Source: Bacillus kwashiorkori
GTDB taxonomy: Bacteria > Bacillota > Bacilli > Bacillales > Caldibacillaceae
Length of the DNA stretch: 64,000 bases
Assembly (NCBI RefSeq): GCF_001375515.1
Contig: NZ_CTDX01000004.1
Coordinates: 1-64,000, forward strand
Reading direction: 5' to 3'
Shown here piece by piece: positions 1 through 11,313 of the stretch (position 1 is the first letter of the stretch; every line of letters begins with the position of its first letter). The position numbers and the translations under genes are program-made. The notes under the pieces were generated by a model, which searched no databases, was not told the DNA's origin, and saw only the letters and a program-made list of their open reading frames with translations.

Positions 1-68
1 GCGAAGTTTGCTAGACGCTAGGAGCCGTAGCTAGACAATCATCGAGTAAAGATTCAATCCTTTTTAAT
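1..68 (+). other. 16S-23S internal transcribed spacer (3' part)
   Basis: This is the sequence directly ahead of the 23S rRNA 5' end. The window opens inside an rRNA operon, so the 16S gene lies outside. No tRNA gene is visible in the part present. Confidence 0.75.
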
Positions 69-3003
<2,935 letters not shown>

Positions 3004-3080
3004 TATATTTACTCGAGTTTTCCTTACATGATCTAGTTTTGAGAGAATGATTTCCTTAATTCATTCTCAACTGAATATTG

Positions 3081-3196
3081 TTTGGCAGTAATGGCGAGAA
3101 GGTCACACCCGTACCCATCCCGAACACGGAAGTTAAGCTTTTCAGCGCCGATGGTAGTGAAGGCTTTGCCTTTGTGAGAGTAGGACGCTGCCAAGC
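3081..3196 (+). rRNA. rrf: 5S ribosomal RNA
   Basis: About 116 nt, starting TTTGGCAG and ending CTGCCAAGC so that the two ends pair. It contains the conserved blocks GGTCACACCCGT, GAACACGGAAGTTAAG and GAGAGTAGGACG. It follows the 23S gene after about 80 nt, as in a standard 16S-23S-5S operon, and no tRNA genes follow it. Confidence 0.97.
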
Positions 3197-3201
3197 AAGG
3201 T

Positions 3202-3232
3202 AAAAAGACAGTGATGATTCACTGTCTTTTTT
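3202..3232 (+). terminator. rRNA operon intrinsic terminator
   Basis: Stem AAAAGACAGTGA with its complement TCACTGTCTTTT around a four-base loop, ending in a T run, a few bases after the 5S gene. It closes the rRNA operon and is also the kind of site used by group IIC introns (see the next entry). Confidence 0.93.
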
Positions 3233-3440
3233 GTGTGCGCATGGAATAAGTAATAAATTGGTGATGAAAGTTTTACTACAGACTTAGCAGTAAGAACTGT
3301 TAGCAAAAAAGCAAGGCGTCCCGTGGTGACGGGGAGTCTGAAGGAAGCAGGATGAAATTCTCGAATTACGAACGGAATCTACATATCATGCTTACGTGGG
3401 ACAGACGAGTATCCTGTGAAACAATTTATGAATAAAACGC
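3233..3440 (+). mobile_element. Group IIC intron remnant (5' end and domain I only)
   Basis: The sequence begins GTGTGCGC, fitting the group II 5' consensus GUGYG, and starts at the last T of the 5S terminator. Group IIC introns are known to insert just after terminator stem-loops. The part from about 3290 to 3440 follows, block by block, the domain I of the Oceanobacillus iheyensis IIC intron as I remember it: GCAGTAAGAACTGTTAGC, AGCAAGG, the GTCCCGTGGTGACGGG hairpin, GAGTCTGAAGGAAGC, CGAATTACGAACGGAA, and a stretch ending AACAATTTATGAATAAAAC. No maturase/reverse transcriptase reading frame and no domain V or VI follow, so this is a dead 5' fragment. The domain assignment rests on memory of the reference, not on an alignment. 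Confidence 0.7.
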
Positions 3441-3481
3441 CAAACGATTAGATGTTTAAGTTGTCTAATTGTTTGACGTTT
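3435..3481 (-). terminator. Terminator hairpin downstream of the mgtE remnant
   Basis: An 18-bp stem with about two imperfect positions (AAACGCCAAACGATTAGA against TCTAATTGTTTGACGTTT) and an 11-nt loop. Read on the minus strand it ends GGCGTTTTATT, a short T run, 20 nt after the mgtE remnant stop codon. It is probably the original mgtE terminator, retained although most of the gene is lost. Confidence 0.6.
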
Positions 3482-3500
3482 ACTTTGTATGGGAGAAAAT

Positions 3501-3773
3501 TTATGAAGATAAAATCTTTGAAGCGACACTAAAATAAATTAATACGCCAGAAATATCACAGATTGAAGTAATTAGGGGTGCACTAGCGGTTGCAGGGTCA
3601 ATTTTAAACTTACTAAAGAGAAAGGGGAGAGACATTCCAATTAAGCTACCCGTAATAACGATTAAAATCATTGTTATGGCGACAATCAGAGCAATCTCTA
3701 AACCTCCTCTGTACCAACCAACAGCAGAAACAGCGAGTGCCATCGTTAATCCTAAAGTAACGGATAAAAACAA
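3501..3773 (-). pseudogene. mgtE: 3' remnant of a magnesium transporter gene (MgtE C-terminus)
   Basis: About 90 residues are left, with hydrophobic segments and the stretch GMSLPFLFSKFKIDPATASA followed by PLITSICDISGVLIYF, which matches the end of the MgtE membrane domain. MgtE proteins are about 450 residues, so the cytosolic N and CBS domains and the first membrane helices are missing. Reading upstream in frame gives a TGA near 3790 (residues GMA, stop, VIEEL), so there is no hidden full-length frame and no convincing start codon or ribosome site. It sits between the intron fragment and the restriction gene, consistent with loss by an insertion or deletion. Function as a channel is not possible from this piece. 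Confidence 0.8.
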
Positions 3774-4014
3774 CTCTTCTATGACTCATGCCATTCCAAC
3801 TGAATAGCTAATAATTAGGTAGTATAAGAAAAACGTATTCAAAATATTATAAATATAAAATATGATTATTTGGATTCAATTTCAAACGAATACAGTTTGT
3901 TCAGAAAAATTCACCTCCTTCTTTAAATTTCTTATGATACAATATACCTATCTATAAAAATTTTTAATTTATAGACTTTTACGTTTTATAATAGCAAAAG
4001 GGTAGGTTTTTCTA

Positions 4015-4809
4015 ATGGTAATGCCACAACAATCTGATATTGAGATTCCTTTATTACAAGTACTGATCGACCTTGGAGGGCAAGGTAGGCCCAAAGATGT
4101 TTATCCTCTAGTGACAAAGAAGTTCCCGGAATTAACACGGGAAGATTTGGAAGAAGTTATGGTATCTGGCGTAAACAAATGGACAAATCGTATCCAATGG
4201 GTAAGACAAAAATTAATTGATAATGGTGATATGTATAGTCCGCAAAGAGGGATATGGGCGATAACTGAACAAGGAAGATTACGAATTCAATCACCTCAAG
4301 AAAACCGACCAGCCCCATTAAACCTTGTTGAATTATATGATAACTATGAAGATGACTTTAAATCGCAGTTACTAGATAGGCTCCATGAATTAACGCCGAG
4401 ACAATTTGAAGAATTTGCAAAGAAATTTCTTCAAATTTATGGGTTTGTAAGTGTGAATGTTACTAATATTGGCCCTGATGGTGGTATTGATGGATATGGT
4501 AAACTGAAATTAGGACTAGCCACAATGAATGTTGCTTTTCAATGTAAAAGGTGGCAAGGAAATGTTGGTAGAAAAGAGATTCAACAATTTCGAGGAGCTA
4601 TTCAAGGAAATTATGAACAAGGTATATTCTTCACAACTTCCGATTTTACACAAAATGCAAAAGGAATATCTATTCAAAAAGGAGCAGTCCCTATTATTCT
4701 AATGAATGGAACTGGAATTGTTGACATTATGATAGAAAAAGGTCTTGGTGTCGAAAAAAAACCACTGTATCTTTTTTATGAGAAGGTACAAGATTTTTTG
4801 GATGAGTAA
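4015..4809 (+). CDS. mrr: Mrr-type restriction endonuclease
   Basis: 264 residues. Residues 1-95 form the winged-helix-like Mrr N-terminal DNA-recognition domain (RGIWAITEQGR is typical of its end). Residues about 125-235 form the Mrr catalytic domain of the PD-(D/E)XK fold, with PDGGIDG at 154-160 (Asp159) and QCKRW at 176-180 (Lys178), the expected metal and catalytic residues. Mrr enzymes cut DNA carrying foreign methylation and belong to type IV restriction. The start ATG has GGTAGG eight bases upstream; an ATG two codons later is possible. No methyltransferase is adjacent, as expected for type IV. It is followed by a 419-nt gap and then the helicase gene on the same strand. Confidence 0.9.
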   Translation: MVMPQQSDIEIPLLQVLIDLGGQGRPKDVYPLVTKKFPELTREDLEEVMVSGVNKWTNRIQWVRQKLIDNGDMYSPQRGIWAITEQGRLRIQSPQENRPAPLNLVELYDNYEDDFKSQLLDRLHELTPRQFEEFAKKFLQIYGFVSVNVTNIGPDGGIDGYGKLKLGLATMNVAFQCKRWQGNVGRKEIQQFRGAIQGNYEQGIFFTTSDFTQNAKGISIQKGAVPIILMNGTGIVDIMIEKGLGVEKKPLYLFYEKVQDFLDE

Positions 4810-5228
4810 TAATAGCATATAGTAGGAAACGTACGATTATCAAAAGGAACTGGAGACAAGTCCTATTAATCCAATTTCGATAAATTGTGGGCACAATAAA
4901 GGATAGCAGATTATTCAGTAGATAATGAACTCCATATTTATTCAATTATTATATGAACCGATAAAGGAAGAATAAAAAGTAACAATGAATTTTAAAAGGA
5001 TCAAATTATTAATAATTATTAATATTAAAAAAATAAAAGGAACTATATTTCAAGTTATTAAGATAGAATTATTGATTAAAGAACCGTGGATGCTATAACC
5101 AGTAAATTGAAGTGAATCGAAATGGTAGATAGAGAAACAAGAAAAAAATCTCTACTAATCAAAAAGAACGAATAGAGAAACTCAATTAAAATAAGGAAAT
5201 TAAAACAAATAGTATTAGGAGTTCTAAT
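4810..5228 (+). other. AT-rich intergenic region before the helicase gene
   Basis: No supported gene, RNA or hairpin with a T run was seen. It is very rich in A and T, and only short accidental frames occur. It ends in TTAGGAGTTCTAAT, which provides the helicase ribosome site. Confidence 0.6.
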
Positions 5229-8039
5229 ATGACAAATGATAAACGTTTAATTGTAAATTCTGATAGTGGAAATCTACTAAATGAACTAGTAAAGTCATTA
5301 AAAGAATGTGAATCTTTTTATTTTAGTGTGGCATTTATAAATTTTAGCGGACTTCAGTTACTGCTTGATCCACTGAAAGAAGCGGAGGGTAGAGGGGTCA
5401 AAGGGAAAATAATCACTTCCACCTATTTAAATTTCACTGAGGTTAAGGCACTAGAAAAGATTAAAACATTTAATAATATTGATTTAAAAGTGTTTGATAC
5501 GGTAGCAGAAAAGGGTTTTCATACAAAAGTTTATATTTTTGAATATCAAGATACATATAAAGTAATTATTGGTTCTGCTAACATAACTCAAAGTGCATTA
5601 AAAAGTAATATTGAATGGAATGTTGAAGTTGTTTCTAAAAACGAATCTGAATTTGTAAAGGAAGTTATCAAAGAATATAACCATTTATGGGAAATCAGTG
5701 AAGAAGCAACGGAAACGTTTATTGGGGAATATGAAAATTTCCTAGCCACTATTAAGAGAACAACACCTATGCGCCAAACAGTTTTTGAACGAGGGAAATA
5801 TGTTGTTCCAAATCGTATGCAGAAAAGGGCTATGGAGAGTTTGGAGAGATTACGTAGTTATGGGGAGTCGAAAGCTTTAGTTATTGCAGCTACCGGTACA
5901 GGAAAAACGTATATGTCTGCTTTTGATGTGAAAAATTTTAAACCTAAGAAACTATTATTTATTGTACATAGAGAAGAAATCCTAAAGAAGGCAAAAGGGA
6001 CTTTCGAGTTTTTACTGCCAAATGAAAATGTAACATTTGGTTTATTGACTGGAAACGCTAAAGATAAACAAGCTGACTATATTTTTTCTACGATTCAAAC
6101 ATTAACTAGATGCTATCAAGATTTTGAGAGAAATGAGTTTGATTACATTATTTATGATGAAGCGCACCATGCTGCTAGTCCAAGTTATCAAATTATCATG
6201 AATTACTTTACTCCAAAATTTACATTAGGCATGACAGCCACCCCTGAGCGCAGTGATAATATGAATGTATTTGATCTTTTCGATAATAATGTGGCAATTG
6301 AAGTTCGTTTACATGAAGCTTTAGAAGATGATTTAGTTATTCCGTTTCATTACTTTGGTATAACAGATATTGAGGGAATTGACTTAAGTGATGTAGATAT
6401 TGATGATATAGCTGAAGTTACAAAACGTTTGAAGGTTAATGAGCGGGTAGATTTTATTATTGAAAAAATGAACTTCTATAGTCATGATGGGGACAAAAGG
6501 AAATGTTTAGGGTTTTGTGCAAGTGTAGAGCATGCTCAATTTATGGCGGATGAATTCAATAAGCGCGGGTATTCAAGTGTTTGTTTACACGGAGGTCATT
6601 CAGTTGATGAAAGAGCGTATTATATTAATAGATTAGAAAATGAGAATGATGAACTCCAGGTGATTTTCTCTGTTGATATTTTTAACGAAGGTGTAGACAT
6701 TCCTTCTATAAATACCGTACTTATGTTAAGACCAACAAACTCACCAATCGTTTTCATTCAGCAATTGGGGAGAGGACTTAGAAAATACGAAGGAAAAACT
6801 TTTTTAACGGTTCTTGACTTTATTGGTAATCACAGTAAAGTATTTCTGATTGCATTGGCCCTGAATGGGAGCAGATATTATGATAAAGAAAGTTTAAAAG
6901 TTGCTGTTGCGACTGGATTTGCTAGTATACCGGGAGCTACACACATTCAAATGGATGAAATTTCAAAGGAGCGTATACTTCAACAAATCGATCGTGAAAA
7001 CTTTAATTCTTTAAGGTATTTACGAGATGAATATTATGAATTTAAAAAGATGAATCAAGGAAGAATCCCTTATCTTTTACTCGATTATTTAAAATTTGAC
7101 GGTGCACCAGATCCAATTAAGTTTATTCATCGGGAAAAATCTTATCTCCAATTTGTTGCGAAAACGGAGAAGGATGAATCACTCAAAAAATTATTACTTG
7201 ATGATAATTTTGAAAGCATTTTAAAGGAATTATCAGGAAAATTACCTTTAAAACGCATTCATGAATTTGTCATTCTTAAACTTTTACTTGAGAAACAACA
7301 AGTTACAGTAGAGCAGTCAAAACAAGAAATTTTAAAATATGTCGAGAAAGCTGATGTGGATAGTGTACAACATGCGTTAGAGGTATTAAATCAAGACTAT
7401 TATGATACCGGACAAAAAAGCAGAGGAGTAAAGCTTGTAAATTATTCAAATGGTGTAGCTGATAGGACAGATATTTTTAGTAGGGTACTCGAAAATAATG
7501 AATTTAGCAGTTATATAAAAGATGTTATTCAATATGGAATTTTTAGATACGAAAAGGAATATAAAAGAGAATATTATGGTTTTCCACATTTTAAACTTTA
7601 CGAGCAATATCAAATGATGGATGCTGCTCTTTTGTCTAACTATCGTAAAACCCACAGTTCGTTTAGGGGTTCTGGGCTTTTAACAAATGGTAATGATTAT
7701 TTTCTTTTCATTGATTTACATAAAGAAGACAATATAAAAGAAAGTATTAATTACCATGATAAATTTATTAATCGCCAGTATTTTCAATGGCAAACCCCAA
7801 ATAGTACAGTACAATCATCTGAACGAGGAAAAAATATTATATTGAATAAAAATAGGGGAATTCATCTTCATCTATTTGTTCGAAAATATAGGGAAATTGA
7901 TGGAAAGACAGAGCCTTATATTTATATTGGAAAAGGAAACACAATAGAATTTGATGGTGAAAAACCAATCACTGTAAAATTAGAACTCGAACATGAAATT
8001 CCAAATAACCTCTATACAGAGTTTACGGAAAAGATATAG
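5229..8039 (+). CDS. PLD-nuclease / SF2 helicase / DUF3427 protein
   Basis: 936 residues with three parts. Residues 1-170 are a phospholipase-D-type nuclease domain with HTK at 98-100 and GSAN at 115-118. Residues about 190-560 are a superfamily 2 helicase with Walker A ATGTGKT (221-227), Walker B DEAH (310-313) and motif VI QQLGRGLRK (about 511-519). The rest is a DUF3427-type C-terminal domain. Such proteins are usually found in defence islands and are thought to combine DNA translocation with cleavage; the actual target is unknown. The gene sits downstream of mrr and faces a Nudix gene. The two stop codons lie in opposite arms of one hairpin. The start ATG follows AGGAGTTCTAAT. No frameshift or motif loss is seen. 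Confidence 0.88.
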   Translation: MTNDKRLIVNSDSGNLLNELVKSLKECESFYFSVAFINFSGLQLLLDPLKEAEGRGVKGKIITSTYLNFTEVKALEKIKTFNNIDLKVFDTVAEKGFHTKVYIFEYQDTYKVIIGSANITQSALKSNIEWNVEVVSKNESEFVKEVIKEYNHLWEISEEATETFIGEYENFLATIKRTTPMRQTVFERGKYVVPNRMQKRAMESLERLRSYGESKALVIAATGTGKTYMSAFDVKNFKPKKLLFIVHREEILKKAKGTFEFLLPNENVTFGLLTGNAKDKQADYIFSTIQTLTRCYQDFERNEFDYIIYDEAHHAASPSYQIIMNYFTPKFTLGMTATPERSDNMNVFDLFDNNVAIEVRLHEALEDDLVIPFHYFGITDIEGIDLSDVDIDDIAEVTKRLKVNERVDFIIEKMNFYSHDGDKRKCLGFCASVEHAQFMADEFNKRGYSSVCLHGGHSVDERAYYINRLENENDELQVIFSVDIFNEGVDIPSINTVLMLRPTNSPIVFIQQLGRGLRKYEGKTFLTVLDFIGNHSKVFLIALALNGSRYYDKESLKVAVATGFASIPGATHIQMDEISKERILQQIDRENFNSLRYLRDEYYEFKKMNQGRIPYLLLDYLKFDGAPDPIKFIHREKSYLQFVAKTEKDESLKKLLLDDNFESILKELSGKLPLKRIHEFVILKLLLEKQQVTVEQSKQEILKYVEKADVDSVQHALEVLNQDYYDTGQKSRGVKLVNYSNGVADRTDIFSRVLENNEFSSYIKDVIQYGIFRYEKEYKREYYGFPHFKLYEQYQMMDAALLSNYRKTHSSFRGSGLLTNGNDYFLFIDLHKEDNIKESINYHDKFINRQYFQWQTPNSTVQSSERGKNIILNKNRGIHLHLFVRKYREIDGKTEPYIYIGKGNTIEFDGEKPITVKLELEHEIPNNLYTEFTEKI

Positions 8040-8065
8040 TCTTCTCAAAATGAGAAGACTATTTT
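8037..8065. terminator. Bidirectional terminator shared by helicase and Nudix genes
   Basis: Perfect 11-bp stem TAGTCTTCTCA / TGAGAAGACTA with a three-base loop, followed by TTTT. The TAG of the helicase is the first three bases of the left arm and the TAG of the Nudix gene on the other strand is the last three bases of the right arm. Confidence 0.85.
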
Positions 8066-8454
8066 CCATTTACCAGCAATTCTACTGCAGGAATGTCTGC
8101 CGGGGCCCAAATAAGTGATTTAAGGTTTTCTCTTTTAAGCCAGATAAACTTAGAATGTTCAACCGGAACCGGATTTCCTGCAATAACTTTGGCTTTAATC
8201 GCAATTAAATCGATAATAAACGTATCATATTCATGGATATTTTCATTATGTATGTCGTACGTTTCAATTTTACATTCAAATTCCTCTTCAATTTCACGTT
8301 TTAGTGCAGAGAAAACATCTTCATCTTCTTCCACTTTTCCACCGGGAAACTCCCAATGATTTGGTATAGACATTTTTGGGGATCTGAGGGCACATAAAAT
8401 TTCCTCTTGATCATTTTCAATAATGGCAGCAACTACTTTTATTTTCTTTTTCAT
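8059..8454 (-). CDS. Nudix (MutT-like) NTP pyrophosphohydrolase
   Basis: 131 residues from the chosen ATG, which is preceded by AGGTG on the minus strand; a GTG three codons earlier is less likely. The Nudix box is visible as GGKVEEDEDVFSALKREIEE followed by E, matching GX5EX7REUXEEXGU with a slight deviation at the end. The WEFPGGK start and the family layout fit the (deoxy)nucleoside triphosphate pyrophosphohydrolase group of MutT proteins, which hydrolyse damaged or excess nucleotides to the monophosphate. It is convergent with the PLD-helicase gene and shares its terminator. Genes of this type often neighbour DUF3427 helicases, so a joint role in defence or repair is possible but is inference. 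Confidence 0.88.
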   Translation of the reverse strand: MKKKIKVVAAIIENDQEEILCALRSPKMSIPNHWEFPGGKVEEDEDVFSALKREIEEEFECKIETYDIHNENIHEYDTFIIDLIAIKAKVIAGNPVPVEHSKFIWLKRENLKSLIWAPADIPAVELLVNGK

Positions 8455-8519
8455 TATAATCACCTATCTTTATTTATTCACTTACTAGCATACCATTTTT
8501 CTTCTTAATAAAACTACAA

Positions 8520-8687
8520 ATGGAATTAGATAAGATATGCTTAGGGGTAATATCTGTCAATGAGAGGGAGGCGATTAAATTATATAAGCGTATGGGTTTT
8601 GTTGAGGAAGGAAAATAAAAAAAATAAATTAAATATGAAGATGGATCTTATGGAGATGACATACTGATGGCATATTATCTTAAATAG
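8520..8687 (+). pseudogene. GNAT acetyltransferase C-terminal remnant
   Basis: Reading from ATG 8520 gives GVISVNEREAIKLYKRMGFV then EEGK, two in-frame stops (TAA at about 8617 and 8626), then KYEDGSYGDDILMAYYLK and TAG. This is the typical end of a GNAT protein (the NxxAIxLYxxxGF motif, then the YxDxxLMxYxL strand). The N-terminal acetyl-CoA-binding half is absent. It is a decayed fragment, not a functional gene. Confidence 0.75.
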
Positions 8688-8852
8688 TTTCAGTAAATTA
8701 ATATTTTCAATTAGGATTTAGCTTAGAAATTGTCATTCCCCATTCAATTACTAAATTCTCTAGACTCGGAGAATCCCACTAGTTAATACGGGATAAAATG
8801 GAAATATATAGGACATACTATGTGAAATGTATATAGGGAGGTAAGCTAAAGG

Positions 8853-10514
8853 ATGGATAAGAATATTCTTTCCATATATGCCCTTGGCGGATTGCATGAG
8901 ATTGGTAAAAATATGTATGTTCTTGAATATGGTGATGATATATTAGTAATTGATTGTGGGAATAAATTTCCAGATGAAAGTTTGTTAGGGATTGATTTAA
9001 TTATTCCTGATTTCTCTTATTTGTTGGAAAAGCAAGAAAAAGTACGTGCACTAATTGTTACCCATGGCCACGAAGACCATATTGGCGGAATTCCTTTCTT
9101 TTTGAAAAAATTAAATGTACCTGTGTATGCGACAAGATTTACTTTAGGATTGATAGAATTAAAATTAAAAGAGCACAGGATTTTAAGAGAGAGTCAATTA
9201 CATGAAATAAATTCAGAATCAGAAATTCAAATTGGGCAGTTTAAACTGTCCTTCTTTAAAGTCAATCATAGTATTCCTGATTGTTTAGGGATTGTGTTTC
9301 AGTCACCTGAAGGAACAATTGTACATACTGGAGATTTTAAATTTGATTTTACTCCTGCAAATGATGAACGTCCTGAAATTCATAAAATGGCTGAAATTGG
9401 AGATAAAGGGGTTTTACTTTTATTATCTGAAAGTACGAATGCTGAGCGTCCTGGTTGGACCCCGTCAGAACAATTGGTTGAAGAACATTTAGATGCCGCG
9501 TTTTTAAAAGCAGAGCAAAAAGTTATCGTTTCAACCTTTGCCTCAAATATAAGCAGGATCCAGCAGGTCGTGAATGCATCAAGTAAGACGAATCGAAAAT
9601 TGGCATTATTAGGAAGAACGATGGTAAATGTAGTAAATTTAGCTATAGAACGGGGTTATTTAACAGTTCCCGATGACATGTTAATAGAGCCTCGTGAAGT
9701 AAATCAACTCCCTCCTAATTTAGTAACAATTTTATGTACTGGCAGTCAAGGAGAGTCATTGGCTGCACTTAGTCGCTTGTCTACAGGTGATTTTCGTGAT
9801 GTGGAAATAATGGCAGAAGATACGGTTATTATCGCTGCTGGTCCGATTCCAGGTAATGAAAAAAATGTCACTGCTATTGTTGATAATTTATTTAAATTAG
9901 GTGCTAAAGTAATTTATGGATCGGGCAGCACATCGGGAATGCATGTTTCTGGACATGGTTATCAAGAAGACTTAAAACTAATGCTTACTTTAATGAAGCC
10001 TAAGTACTTTATCCCAATCCACGGTGAATATCGTATGCTCCACCACCACCGATTACTGGCGGAAACTGTTGGTGTGGAACATGGAAATACTTTTATTATT
10101 AATAATGGCGATGTTGTTGATATTGAAAATTCAGTACCACGGTTGACTAGGTCCATTACTGTTGGAAATACTTATGTCGATGGATCAGATATAGGAACGA
10201 TGGAATTTGTGTTACGCGATCGCAAGCAGATTTCAGAAGATGGAATGTTAATGATCATTTTACCGATTGATAAGGCGAATCGGAAATTATTAGCGGAGCC
10301 GGAAATTATTACCCGTGGATTTACAGATAAAAAGTTTTCGGAGCTCCGTAAAGAAATGATGAAACTTATTTTAGAGAAGGCGGATGAATTGTACGAAGAG
10401 GAGCGAACGGGGAAAAATTCCATGAAAAAGCAAATGAAAAAATTAATACGTCAATATATTTTTAATAAGACGAAGAAGGAACCGATGATAGTTCCGATTT
10501 TGCTTGAGATTTAA
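8853..10514 (+). CDS. Ribonuclease J
   Basis: 553 residues, the normal length for RNase J. The metallo-beta-lactamase motif HGHEDH at residues 71-76 is complete, with GDFKFDFTP, LCTGSQGE, the beta-CASP domain and the IHGEYRM stretch, all typical. The enzyme is a 5'-3' exoribonuclease and endoribonuclease in mRNA turnover and rRNA maturation in the cytosol. Bacillus species have two paralogues, rnjA and rnjB; RNase J2 often has weakened catalytic residues, while here they are intact. The gene stands alone, without the small rpoY (ykzG) gene that precedes rnjA in Bacillus subtilis, so it may be rnjB or an extra copy. The start ATG follows GGGAGGT. Confidence 0.92.
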   Translation: MDKNILSIYALGGLHEIGKNMYVLEYGDDILVIDCGNKFPDESLLGIDLIIPDFSYLLEKQEKVRALIVTHGHEDHIGGIPFFLKKLNVPVYATRFTLGLIELKLKEHRILRESQLHEINSESEIQIGQFKLSFFKVNHSIPDCLGIVFQSPEGTIVHTGDFKFDFTPANDERPEIHKMAEIGDKGVLLLLSESTNAERPGWTPSEQLVEEHLDAAFLKAEQKVIVSTFASNISRIQQVVNASSKTNRKLALLGRTMVNVVNLAIERGYLTVPDDMLIEPREVNQLPPNLVTILCTGSQGESLAALSRLSTGDFRDVEIMAEDTVIIAAGPIPGNEKNVTAIVDNLFKLGAKVIYGSGSTSGMHVSGHGYQEDLKLMLTLMKPKYFIPIHGEYRMLHHHRLLAETVGVEHGNTFIINNGDVVDIENSVPRLTRSITVGNTYVDGSDIGTMEFVLRDRKQISEDGMLMIILPIDKANRKLLAEPEIITRGFTDKKFSELRKEMMKLILEKADELYEEERTGKNSMKKQMKKLIRQYIFNKTKKEPMIVPILLEI

Positions 10515-10529
10515 CTTAATAAAGAGTAG

Positions 10530-10555
10530 TCCCCGCTATCTTTGTAAGCGGGGGA
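10530..10555 (+). terminator. Hairpin after the RNase J gene
   Basis: Stem TCCCCGCT / AGCGGGGGA with a nine-base loop, 16 nt after the stop codon. There is no T run, so it may be a weak or factor-assisted terminator. Confidence 0.4.
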
Positions 10556-10572
10556 AGGATATACTATGATAA

Positions 10573-10710
10573 ATTAATTCATGGCTTCTAAATAAGTACA
10601 AGCTAAGACTAGTAATCCACAAATTTGTAGAACCGCTTGTTGAGCGAGAGAAGAGAAAGAAATATCGAGTTGTCTTAATATTTTTGGCGAGTGCCTTTGG
10701 TTATTCCTAG
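10573..10710 (+). other. Unrecognised short coding-like remnant
   Basis: An open stretch between in-frame stops encodes about 45 residues including LVIHKFVEPLVEREKRKKYR and ending in FLASAFGYS. It has no ribosome site or good start. It looks like the tail of a lost protein, but I do not recognise the family. The ending FGYS also occurs in a repeat remnant near 45.1 kb on the minus strand. Confidence 0.25.
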
Positions 10711-10765
10711 GGATATGATTTGTAAGCATGGAAGAATCGGGTGCAAACTTGTTAAGTTCACTTTG

Positions 10766-11092
10766 TTAACGATTAAATTGTTCAATTGGCAGTACGAAAA
10801 CAGTTGCTCCACCTACCATCACTTGATGAGGATTAGGTAAAAATTGCTCCACACTACCTCCTAATGGTGAAATAGGGGGGGCTTCTTTTACTCTTTTTTT
10901 ACCTGTTTGTTCGATAATGCGAAGTACCTCATCGACCCGCCCCTCTTTCGCCCCAATCAAAAAAGTTGTATTTCCTGAACGTAAAAATCCACCTGTACTT
11001 GATAGTTTAGTCGCTTGAATGTTTTGTGCAACTAAAGCTTTCATTAATGCCGAACTGTCTTGTTTTTGAATAATCGCAATGATTAGTTTCAT
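10766..11092 (-). CDS. darA: PII-like cyclic-di-AMP receptor DarA
   Basis: 108 residues, very close to Bacillus subtilis DarA (YaaQ) over the whole length: MKLIIAIIQ at the start, TKLSSTGGFLRSGNTTFLIG in the middle and GGATVFVLPIEQF at the end. DarA is a trimeric PII-like protein that binds c-di-AMP through its loop regions; its downstream partner is not known. In Bacillus subtilis the gene sits near tmk and holB, but here it stands alone between an RNase J gene and an AAC(3)-like gene, so it may be a second copy. The start ATG follows AAGGAGTTTATCC on the minus strand. Confidence 0.93.
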   Translation of the reverse strand: MKLIIAIIQKQDSSALMKALVAQNIQATKLSSTGGFLRSGNTTFLIGAKEGRVDEVLRIIEQTGKKRVKEAPPISPLGGSVEQFLPNPHQVMVGGATVFVLPIEQFNR

Positions 11093-11280
11093 GGATAAAC
11101 TCCTTTACAAAACTCCTTTACACATATTCAATCATAACTTAATTGTTTGCTATTGAATGTAGGTTGTTTTCCCCATTTAGAGCAAATATTTCACTAAAAA
11201 CAATTTTACAAGAGGTTGTAATACATAAATAAAGGTCCGTCCCATGTAATTGGGCAGACCGCTAGAGTCTTCTTATATGT

Positions 11281-11312
11281 CACAACATTGCGAATTGTTG
11301 GGGACAGGCACC
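11281..11312. repeat. Variant copy of the GGGGACAG palindromic repeat family
   Basis: Contains GCGAATTGTTGGGGACAGGC, the half-site of the repeat seen many times after 43 kb, but with GGCACC in place of GTCCCC. It is located just past the stop codon of the AAC(3)-like gene on the minus strand. Confidence 0.6.
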
Positions 11313-11313
11313 T

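Noticed and set aside
3197..3240. tRNA cluster after the rRNA operon
   Set aside because: No cloverleaf or GGTTCGA-type arm was found here or elsewhere in the window.
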